From Gemmiger formicilis (lineage in GTDB: Bacteria; Bacillota; Clostridia; Oscillospirales; Ruminococcaceae), in assembly GCF_900167555.1 (NCBI RefSeq), contig NZ_FUYF01000001.1, positions 310,001 through 374,000 of the forward strand: DNA of 64,000 nucleotides, in the 5' to 3' direction. Position numbers and translations under genes: made by a program. Positions 52,101 to 58,467 of this stretch are shown here, one piece after another (position 1 is the first letter of the stretch; every line of letters starts with the position of its first letter). A model generated the notes under the pieces. That model saw only the letters and a list, made by a program, of their open reading frames with translations. It did no database searches and was not told where the DNA came from.

Positions 52101-52938
52101 CTATGTGCAGTTGATTGATGCCACCAGCATCTTCCACAAGCTGCGCAAAGCCGCAGGCAACAAGAAAAACGAACTGCTGCCGGAGGACCGCGACAGAATC
52201 GTTAAGCTGTACACGGCGTTTGAAGAGAACGAATACTGCAAAATCTTCAAAAACGAAGAATTTATGTATCGTGAGTATACGGTCATGCAGCCGTTGCAGC
52301 GCAGCTATGCCATCACGGAGGAGCGCATCCAGCAGATGCTGGCGGACGGCACACTGAATTCCGTATATGACCCCGCCAAGGTCGATGAACTGGAAGAACA
52401 GGGCTCGCAGATTTCCGTCAAGGACAAAATGAAGCTGGACAAGCTGTATGAGCAGAAGCCTGTCTACGAGGCTATTATTTCTGATTTGCAGGATGCTGCT
52501 TCGGATGAAATCTATCTTTCCCCGGAAGCGTTTATGCCGGTATTGCGCAAGGCACTGGCAAAAGTGACCGATGATAAAAAGCTGCTGGACAAAATCGCGG
52601 ATGGCTTGTCTGTGATGGATAAGAACGCCGAAATCCAGCGGGATAAGCACGGCGAAATTCTCTACGATAAAGATTCCAAAGATACAGAGCGTGTGTCTTA
52701 CGAGGAATCCATTGATGATTACATGGCGCGGGAAGTTTTGCCCCATGTGCCGGATGCAAAGGCGTTCTGGGAAGAAAAGGCCGATGCTAAGAAGCCTGTT
52801 ATCAAGACGGGTGCGGAGATTCCGTTCACGCAGTATTTCTACAAGTACGAGCAGCCTGTACCCAGTGAGGAACTGGCAAAGCAGTTTATGGAACTGGAAC
52901 AGTCTGTCAGCCAGCGCATTGCGAAGCTGTTCGGGTAA
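49186..52938 (+). CDS. In-frame ORF: ISL3-transposase-like protein joined to HsdM
   Basis: One uninterrupted 1250-codon frame. Residues 1-~552 resemble an ISL3-family transposase: a zinc finger (CPEC near 66, CYNC near 113), a helix-turn-helix (NTLAEIFDISPHTVKNC) and an RNase H-like core. The second catalytic Asp region (VFISIDSAAFNFA) and the IMVDRLDV strand are recognisable. At the position where ISL3 proteins have LGIDE this one reads LGLYT, so the first catalytic Asp seems lost. No clear third acidic residue is visible either. Residues 554-1250 are HsdM. There is no stop between them, but an internal GGAGG-ATG at 50845 could start HsdM independently. The ORF is therefore either a true fusion or two in-frame products. 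No IS terminal repeats are evident around the transposase-like part. Starts at ATG 49186 behind GGGGGTGTAGG. Confidence 0.75.
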   Translation: MSTKRPKPELSAHFIRDKRLLKAADTAKYNARLKEIDLPDDYAIYGYEPSSGRKPAAYWVCKQSVGECPECGTPYLEDAIASVSESKLTHYCRVAIPHEGEKPTYDTHPATLYLRRIRWMCYNCYSKRKTYNAKMQDDSQLVDEKDRKLTLQLKKYLGQQAMHMEINTLAEIFDISPHTVKNCFDKALAEYEKRRNWDDISTLGLYTVTLNVQGQQTNFCLCADVDTESLIELFAYEDKEAAANFLSKLKNKQNIQRVFISIDSAAFNFAKTNFPIKTIMVDRLDVRKRLLNGLETVKKGNDDSQDFPILRRHWKLLKNVEEAIPANSKDYVFLKEVLNAFPHVGDAYWLKEAGMDIYRKTTGQCKLVNDWISSDKYNILPYEQLEQYMIQAQEPVVRFAVQYNGVDRSRYERAILEAESPLISYVGLTGTSKSALWSRAASLQMIRARVLYGAAMMANYFAAQEPNEKSHEEYAIHKGMYFTTVDRITTAKINTPAVKAETTPEIYLHNFRIPLSIYPTLLSYGLTEYRGVLLDLKPLKKDGLSRNKQTEETMSDKIAFDALWDESPIDVTPEVNFIWSIANKLRGSYMPDKYGDVIIPMTILRRLECALELHKEAVLAKFAENPNYPPKAMYRISGYQFYNTSPYTLKELCNEPDNIKSNFKVYIQGFSAEVQEIFNGLEMFSHIDKMDKDGCLFSVVQAFADLDLDPKTYDSIKMGYIFEHLIGKFYQNVDAGQFYTGRDIIKCLVAVLISEGCDDIFDDGKVVTVCDQACGTGGMLSTAYSFIKHYNPSADVRLFGQEFMPQSYAVGLAEMMIKGQNIENFRNADTFKEDCFPNIKMRFVLENPPFGTPWAGKDAKAGQEDAVRNEFKRGKDGRWGAGLPSGGDSQLIFMQSAIDKMDDKVGRAAIIENGSPLFTGGTASGESQIRRWILEQDFLEAIIALPTDLFYNTGIATYVWILSKNKRPERKGYVQLIDATSIFHKLRKAAGNKKNELLPEDRDRIVKLYTAFEENEYCKIFKNEEFMYREYTVMQPLQRSYAITEERIQQMLADGTLNSVYDPAKVDELEEQGSQISVKDKMKLDKLYEQKPVYEAIISDLQDAASDEIYLSPEAFMPVLRKALAKVTDDKKLLDKIADGLSVMDKNAEIQRDKHGEILYDKDSKDTERVSYEESIDDYMAREVLPHVPDAKAFWEEKADAKKPVIKTGAEIPFTQYFYKYEQPVPSEELAKQFMELEQSVSQRIAKLFG
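50845..52938 (+). CDS. hsdM: Type I restriction-modification methyltransferase subunit HsdM
   Basis: The HsdM part, 697 residues if started at ATG 50845, which has ACGGAGGAAACA immediately upstream. It begins with an HsdM N-terminal helical domain (FIWSIANKLRGSYMPDKYGD). The methyltransferase core has the SAM motif ACGTGGML at residues 220-227 and the N6-adenine catalytic motif NPPF starting at 294. A long C-terminal helical region contacts HsdS and the other subunits. It modifies adenines in the site chosen by HsdS. The neighbours are hsdS 12 bp on, then FRG and hsdR. The independent start is inferred from the ribosome site; the same codons are also open from the upstream transposase-like frame. 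Confidence 0.92.
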   Translation: MSDKIAFDALWDESPIDVTPEVNFIWSIANKLRGSYMPDKYGDVIIPMTILRRLECALELHKEAVLAKFAENPNYPPKAMYRISGYQFYNTSPYTLKELCNEPDNIKSNFKVYIQGFSAEVQEIFNGLEMFSHIDKMDKDGCLFSVVQAFADLDLDPKTYDSIKMGYIFEHLIGKFYQNVDAGQFYTGRDIIKCLVAVLISEGCDDIFDDGKVVTVCDQACGTGGMLSTAYSFIKHYNPSADVRLFGQEFMPQSYAVGLAEMMIKGQNIENFRNADTFKEDCFPNIKMRFVLENPPFGTPWAGKDAKAGQEDAVRNEFKRGKDGRWGAGLPSGGDSQLIFMQSAIDKMDDKVGRAAIIENGSPLFTGGTASGESQIRRWILEQDFLEAIIALPTDLFYNTGIATYVWILSKNKRPERKGYVQLIDATSIFHKLRKAAGNKKNELLPEDRDRIVKLYTAFEENEYCKIFKNEEFMYREYTVMQPLQRSYAITEERIQQMLADGTLNSVYDPAKVDELEEQGSQISVKDKMKLDKLYEQKPVYEAIISDLQDAASDEIYLSPEAFMPVLRKALAKVTDDKKLLDKIADGLSVMDKNAEIQRDKHGEILYDKDSKDTERVSYEESIDDYMAREVLPHVPDAKAFWEEKADAKKPVIKTGAEIPFTQYFYKYEQPVPSEELAKQFMELEQSVSQRIAKLFG

Positions 52939-52950
52939 GGTGGTGGAACT

Positions 52951-54216
52951 ATGCGTGAAATGAAAGATAGCGGAATTGAATGGATTGGCAATATCCCGGC
53001 TTCATGGAAATCGGTTCCGATGAGGTATCTCTTTAGAGAATGCACCACAAAGAACAGACTGGGGCAAGAAAAAACGGCACTAAAATTCACCTATGGAACG
53101 ATTATTCCAAAAACGAATTTTGATGCTAATACGGATGACTATGTAGCCAATACAATAATGTCTTATACCGTTGTGCATCCCGGTGTCATAATGATTAACT
53201 GTCTTAATTTAAATTACGACTTTGTAAGCCAACGAATTGGACTTGTTAAGGATTATGGCGCAATAACATCAGCATACTTAGCTATCGAACCAAACAATCA
53301 GGTGTTGTCTGCTTATGCAACCTATCAACTAAAATCGTGGGATGCCGCGAAAGCATTCCATAATATGGGAACAGGCGTAAGAAAAACTTTGGATTTTTCA
53401 GAATTGGGGAAAAAGCACTTTGTACTTCCTACATTAGGAGAACAGAAAAACATCGTTGCATTTCTCGATTCTAAATGCTCCGAAATTGATGCCATCTCTG
53501 CTGACATTCAGAAAGAAATCGAAACATTAGAGCAGTACAAGCGTTCCCTTGTATTTGAAGCGATTTCCAAAGGAATCAATGGAGAAAAAGCAGCCAATAC
53601 GTCATCCGATATTTGGAAGGAAATTCCTCAAAGCTGGAAATTGGTTGACATTAAATATCTCTTTGAGATTGTAAAACGAATTGCGGGCCGTGAGGGGTAT
53701 AATATTCTCTCTGTCACGCAAAAAGGCTTAAAAGTAAAAGATATTTCAGGAAATCAGGGCCAAATTGCAGAAAATTACAGCGGTTATCAGTTTGTATTTC
53801 CCTCTGATTATGTTATGAACCACATGGATTTACTTACTGGTTGGATTGATTGTTCAGACCAATTTGGTGTTACAAGTCCAGACTATCGTGTGTTTAGACT
53901 TAGGGATAAAACTCAAAATGATACCGAGTATTACAAATATGTAATGCAATGTTGCTATATGTGCAGAATCTTCTATTCACTTGGTCAAGGTGTATCCACA
54001 CTTGGACGTTGGCGCTTACAAACATCTGCCTTCATGAATTTCAAAGTTCCTGTTCCTCCTCTTCATGAACAAAAAGAAATTGCACGCTATTTGAATGATA
54101 AATGCAAAGAGATTGAACTTTCTATTGAGCAAAAAAGAAAACAACTCGAATTGCTTAGTGCCTACAAAAAATCTCTTATCTACGAATATGTGACGGGTAA
54201 AAAGGAAGTGATTTAA
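52951..54216 (+). CDS. hsdS: Type I restriction-modification specificity subunit HsdS
   Basis: A 421-residue protein with two target recognition domains. Each begins with a short WIGNIPASWK- or WKEIPQSWK-type lead and ends in a conserved helix: LPTLGEQKNIVAFLDSKCSE near residue 160 and PPLHEQKEIARYLNDKCKE near 370. This gives two half-sites separated by coiled-coil spacers. The gene is clearly more AT-rich than hsdM and hsdR, as is usual for specificity genes exchanged by recombination. The recognition sequence cannot be read. ATG 52951 follows AAGGTGG; Met4 is an alternative start. Its stop overlaps the FRG gene start (TAATG). Confidence 0.95.
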   Translation: MREMKDSGIEWIGNIPASWKSVPMRYLFRECTTKNRLGQEKTALKFTYGTIIPKTNFDANTDDYVANTIMSYTVVHPGVIMINCLNLNYDFVSQRIGLVKDYGAITSAYLAIEPNNQVLSAYATYQLKSWDAAKAFHNMGTGVRKTLDFSELGKKHFVLPTLGEQKNIVAFLDSKCSEIDAISADIQKEIETLEQYKRSLVFEAISKGINGEKAANTSSDIWKEIPQSWKLVDIKYLFEIVKRIAGREGYNILSVTQKGLKVKDISGNQGQIAENYSGYQFVFPSDYVMNHMDLLTGWIDCSDQFGVTSPDYRVFRLRDKTQNDTEYYKYVMQCCYMCRIFYSLGQGVSTLGRWRLQTSAFMNFKVPVPPLHEQKEIARYLNDKCKEIELSIEQKRKQLELLSAYKKSLIYEYVTGKKEVI

Positions 54217-55151
54217 TGCAGGAAATGTCTATAAGTACCGTAGACGAATATGTGAAAGCAATCTGCGATATTAGGAAAACATTTCATAAAGAATATCCTA
54301 TGGTCAACGAGGTGCCGCTATTTCGCGGACAAGCAGATGTTTCGTATGAATTGCTCCCCTCCATTGCTCGTGGAAGACATAGTGAAATCGATATTACAAT
54401 TTTTAATGAAGAACGAAATCTACTGGAAATGGCAAAATATAAGTTGCCTTCAATTTTTACCGATGACTTAAAGCCAATAGAGTTATTAGCATTAGCACAG
54501 CATCATGGTATTCCTACCAGACTGTTGGATGTAACGGAAAATGCCCTTGTAGCACTGTACTTTGCATGCGCATCTTGTGGTGACAAGGATGGAGAAGTTA
54601 TTGTCTTTAAGGAAAATTCCAAAAGCGTAACGAATTATCCGATTTTGCAGGCTGTTGCAGACTCATGTAGGTTATGCGAAGGAACTTGGACTTTTGCAAC
54701 AGACTTTGTTAAGAAGGCCATGAGTTTCAACTATTTTGCGGAACAGCGATATTTGGCACAAGTTCTTGATAAGAAATTCGATGAACAACCTGCCAATGGG
54801 ATTCCTACCCAATTTGATATTTGGATTGATGGTCTGCTGAAAGAGCCTCTTTTTATTTATGCTCCGTTTACAAGCATCCGTCAAAAAATGCAGCAGGGGC
54901 GTTACATTCTTTTTCCAAACAGAATTGGCTATGACCATAACGGCACTGTAATTATTAGTCAAGAAATAGCTGCTATTCCCAAAGACCACAACAGCATTAC
55001 AATGAAAATACAAATCAATAGTGCATCAAAGGCTCAAATTTTATCAGACCTTCGGCTGTTTGGAATCAGTAGAGAATCTCTGTTTGCCGATAGCACGGAT
55101 ACCGTTTGCGAAGAAATAACAAAAGATGCATACAATACAATCAACGACTAA
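54216..55151 (+). CDS. FRG-domain protein inside the type I RM operon
   Basis: A 311-residue soluble protein. The FRG domain is seen as VPLFRGQADVSYELLPSIAR near residue 35 and ALAQHHGIPTRLLDVTENAL near 105, followed by VALYFAC. The domain's chemistry is not established. It starts at the last base of the hsdS stop codon and ends 48 bp before hsdR, so it is a genuine part of the operon. AT-rich like hsdS. FRG proteins recur in restriction and other phage-defence contexts; an accessory defence role is inferred. No nuclease or ATPase motif is evident. Confidence 0.85.
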   Translation: MQEMSISTVDEYVKAICDIRKTFHKEYPMVNEVPLFRGQADVSYELLPSIARGRHSEIDITIFNEERNLLEMAKYKLPSIFTDDLKPIELLALAQHHGIPTRLLDVTENALVALYFACASCGDKDGEVIVFKENSKSVTNYPILQAVADSCRLCEGTWTFATDFVKKAMSFNYFAEQRYLAQVLDKKFDEQPANGIPTQFDIWIDGLLKEPLFIYAPFTSIRQKMQQGRYILFPNRIGYDHNGTVIISQEIAAIPKDHNSITMKIQINSASKAQILSDLRLFGISRESLFADSTDTVCEEITKDAYNTIND

Positions 55152-55199
55152 ATATCAAACTTCGGCATTGTTTTGTAATATGAATTGGGAGGTGTTTCC

Positions 55200-58100
55200 G
55201 TGAAAAGCATCGGAACAGAACGCGACTATCAGCGTTATATCATTGATTATTTAATTGATAATAACGGCTACATAGAGCGCAAATGCAAAACTGATTATGA
55301 CCGCACCACGGCCATGGACCGCAAACTGCTGTTTCGCTTTCTGGAAACGACACAGCCGCACACAATGGCGGCATTGCGGAAAATCTATAACGGGCAGACC
55401 GAGGAAACCGTCGCCAAATTTATACTCCAGAGCATTGACAACAAGGGCAGCAGCCTTATCGAAACGCTGAAATCCGGCATTGAGATTTCCAATATGCATC
55501 TGGACCTGCTGTACGGTAAGCCCGCCACCGATTACAACATCGACCTTGTCGCCAAGTACAATGCCAACATTTTCTCCATCATGGAGGAAGTCTGGATTAA
55601 CGATGACCAGCGCATCGACCTTGTTGTGTTCCTGAACGGTTTTGCCATTGCGACCTTTGAGCTGAAATGCCAGAGCACAGGTCAGAACTACCGCATGGCA
55701 ATCAAGCAGTATTCCGAGGACCGCGACCAGAAGAACCGCTTGTTCCTGTTCAAAGCGGGCGCTCTGGTCAACTTTGCCATGGACCTCGACACCTGCTATA
55801 TGACCACCAAGCTGGACGGTCTGGGCACACGCTTTATCCCGTTCAACCGTGGGCGCGGCGAGGGTGTCAACACCGGAGAAGGCAACCCCTTGGATGACGG
55901 CGTGGACGATTATCCGATGCATTATATGTGGGATGATATTCTGCGCCGCGACAGCCTGATTGAACTGATTACCAAGTTCGTATTCATCCAGCGTGAACAG
56001 GTCGTGGACGAACTGACAGGGAAAAAGTCCATCAAGGAAAAGCTGATTTTCCCGCGCTACCATCAGCGCGATGCCGTCCGCCAGCTTTTGGCGGATGCCG
56101 AGTACAACGGCACACAGCTTAATTATTTAATTGAACATTCCGCGGGTTCCGGAAAAACCAATACCATCGCGTGGCTGGCGCATCGGCTGGTATCCCTGCA
56201 TGATACCCAAAACCATATTGTCTATGACAGCGTTCTGGTCATTACAGACCGTGTGGTGGTAGACCGCCAGTTGCAGGATGCAATCAAGGGTATCGACCAT
56301 AAGAGTGGACTTGTCTGCACCATTGATGACAAAAAGACCTCTGCCGACCTTGCCGATGCGCTGAAAGGCAACTATAAAATCATTGTCACCACGATTCAGA
56401 AGTTCCTCTATGTAGATTTCTGGAAGCTGGCGCAGAACCAGAACAACAAGACCTTTGCCATTATCATTGACGAAGCCCATTCGTCCACGTCCGGCAAGGA
56501 TATGATTGCGGTCAAAAATACGCTGGGGCAAAATGATGGCCCCGAAGAAGCCGATGCGCAGGATGCTATCGAGAATGAAATCCAGCGCCACGGCAAGGCA
56601 CCCAACGTGTCGGTCTTTGCCTTTACTGCCACGCCCAAGCCGATGACGCTGCGCCTGTTTGGCCGTGAAAGTATTGATGCAGACGGACATCCCGTGTATC
56701 AGCCGTTCCACCTGTACAGCATGAAGCAGGCCATCGAGGAGGGGTATATCCTTGATGTGCTGCAAAATTATATCGAATACAAGACCTACTACAAGCTGAA
56801 CAAGACCATCGAAGACGACCCGGAGATGAAGACGATTGCCGCCAAGCGGCAGATTGCACGCTATATTGATTTGTTTGACGATAACATCAATCAGCGCGTC
56901 AATATCATTGTCGAGCATTTCCGTTCCACTGTTATGCAGGAACTCGGCGGGCAGGCAAAAGCAATGGTTATCACGGCATCCCGCGAGGCGGCGGTGAAGT
57001 ATCGTCAGGCATTTGAGGATTATGTCACCCGCCATAATTACAAGGATGTAAAAGCGCTGGTGGCGTTCTCCGGCAAAGTGAAAATTGACGATACCGAATA
57101 CACCGAACCGAGCATGAATGGCTTTGCTGAGGATAAGCTGCCAAAGGTGTTTGACGGGGACGAGTATAACGTTCTGCTGGTGGCGAATAAGTATCAGGTC
57201 GGTTTCGACCAGCCGAAGCTCTGCGCCATGTATGTGCTGAAAAAGCTGCGTGGTGTAAATGCGGTGCAGACGCTTTCCCGCTTGAACCGTGTATGCCCGC
57301 CCTTTGACAAAAAGGTCGTGGTCATGGACTTTGTGAACCATGCAGAGGAAATGGAAGATGCCTTTGCGCCATTCTATACCACTACGGTTTTGTCCAACAC
57401 GGCCACGATTGCCCAGCTCCGCGAACTGGAAAATAAGATTGACGGTTACAATGTTCTGGATGACCGCGATGTGGATACGGTTGCGAGCATCGTCTACAAT
57501 CCGAAAGGGAAGCGCACCACAGCCAAAGAGGACCGTCTGGTTTACCAGTGCATCCAGCGTGCTGTGAATGTGCTGAAAAATCAGTTCAACGAGGACCACC
57601 AGCGTGCTTTTACCAAAAACTGTCGTGGGTTTGTACGCCTGTATGAGTTCCTGTCGATGGCTTCCAGCTTTGGCGACCCGGAACTACACAAAAAATATGT
57701 GTTTGTCAACCTGCTGCTGACCTATCTCGTCGTTGGCAACAGCGGCGGCATCAGCTTGAAGGATAAGATTCAAGCTACGAATTTTGTGCAGGAAAGTCAG
57801 GGCGATAAGGGCAACAAGCAGCGCCATGTCAGCGCCCCGAACGTAAAGTTGAGCGGGGCCGATGTTGGTCTGACCGTGGATGAGGTAAAGCACCTGTCGG
57901 AAATTATTGACGAGGTGAACTCCCGCGCAGGCAAGGGCTATGATAGCAGCGCCATGACGAAAGTTATGCTGCAAATCAAGGACCTGCTGCTGCATTCGGA
58001 AAAGCTGAAGACCTCCGCCAAGAACAACACCGAGCAGGACTTTGAGTTCAGCTTCTATGACAATACCGATGACGCGCTGATTGAGGGACTTTCCCAGAAT

Positions 58101-58202
58101 CAGGATTTCTTCAGCCTGCTGCTGAGCAATGACGACATCAAGCACCGTGTGCTGGGCGTGTTCCTGCATGAGGTTTATAAGGAACTGCGGGAGCAGCCGT
58201 AA
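55200..58202 (+). CDS. hsdR: Type I restriction enzyme subunit HsdR
   Basis: A 1000-residue DNA translocase and endonuclease. The N-terminal PD-(D/E)xK nuclease has Asp140 and ELK (Glu154, Lys156). The helicase part has Walker A SAGSGKT (Lys319), DEAH (424-427), and motif III FAFTATPKP; later motifs include FSGKVKIDD and the QTLSRLNR-type motif VI. The C-terminal helical region binds the methyltransferase. It starts at GTG 55200 behind GGGAGGT; the TTG further upstream is unlikely. Together with HsdM and HsdS this forms a complete type I restriction-modification complex acting in the cytosol on unmodified DNA. Confidence 0.95.
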   Translation: MKSIGTERDYQRYIIDYLIDNNGYIERKCKTDYDRTTAMDRKLLFRFLETTQPHTMAALRKIYNGQTEETVAKFILQSIDNKGSSLIETLKSGIEISNMHLDLLYGKPATDYNIDLVAKYNANIFSIMEEVWINDDQRIDLVVFLNGFAIATFELKCQSTGQNYRMAIKQYSEDRDQKNRLFLFKAGALVNFAMDLDTCYMTTKLDGLGTRFIPFNRGRGEGVNTGEGNPLDDGVDDYPMHYMWDDILRRDSLIELITKFVFIQREQVVDELTGKKSIKEKLIFPRYHQRDAVRQLLADAEYNGTQLNYLIEHSAGSGKTNTIAWLAHRLVSLHDTQNHIVYDSVLVITDRVVVDRQLQDAIKGIDHKSGLVCTIDDKKTSADLADALKGNYKIIVTTIQKFLYVDFWKLAQNQNNKTFAIIIDEAHSSTSGKDMIAVKNTLGQNDGPEEADAQDAIENEIQRHGKAPNVSVFAFTATPKPMTLRLFGRESIDADGHPVYQPFHLYSMKQAIEEGYILDVLQNYIEYKTYYKLNKTIEDDPEMKTIAAKRQIARYIDLFDDNINQRVNIIVEHFRSTVMQELGGQAKAMVITASREAAVKYRQAFEDYVTRHNYKDVKALVAFSGKVKIDDTEYTEPSMNGFAEDKLPKVFDGDEYNVLLVANKYQVGFDQPKLCAMYVLKKLRGVNAVQTLSRLNRVCPPFDKKVVVMDFVNHAEEMEDAFAPFYTTTVLSNTATIAQLRELENKIDGYNVLDDRDVDTVASIVYNPKGKRTTAKEDRLVYQCIQRAVNVLKNQFNEDHQRAFTKNCRGFVRLYEFLSMASSFGDPELHKKYVFVNLLLTYLVVGNSGGISLKDKIQATNFVQESQGDKGNKQRHVSAPNVKLSGADVGLTVDEVKHLSEIIDEVNSRAGKGYDSSAMTKVMLQIKDLLLHSEKLKTSAKNNTEQDFEFSFYDNTDDALIEGLSQNQDFFSLLLSNDDIKHRVLGVFLHEVYKELREQP

Positions 58203-58283
58203 ACGGCGTGTAGGGCAACCAATTACAAAATTGACCGCCTGAGCATCATTCAAATGCATCTGTAAAACTAAAAATACACTTTT

Positions 58284-58320
58284 AAGGAGTGGCTGTGAAA
58301 GCAGCTGCTCCTTATTTTTT
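58284..58320 (+). terminator. Terminator after hsdR
   Basis: AAGGAGTGGCTG pairs with CAGCTGCTCCTT (two wobble pairs) followed by ATTTTTT. Confidence 0.8.
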
Positions 58321-58329
58321 GCAACTTTA

Positions 58330-58370
58330 ACAGCATACTGCACTATACGGGTAAAGTTACAGCATACTGC
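58330..58370. repeat. Direct repeats upstream of the primase gene (iteron-like)
   Basis: ACAGCATACTGC occurs at 58330-58341 and 58359-58370, each preceded by a CTTTA- or AAGTT-type stretch and followed by TATACG. Period 29 bp. May be an origin or an operator. A TATAAT lies at 58407-58412. Confidence 0.5.
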
Positions 58371-58467
58371 CGTTATACGCTAATAGTTGTTTCCCCTATA
58401 TGGCACTATAATTTTAGCGTGCACAGAAATTATGAAAGGAAAACATGGCGCGCTATGAAATTGAATT

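Noticed and set aside
55185-55199. TTG start for hsdR five codons earlier
   Set aside because: It would lie inside the GGGAGGT ribosome site that serves the GTG at 55200.
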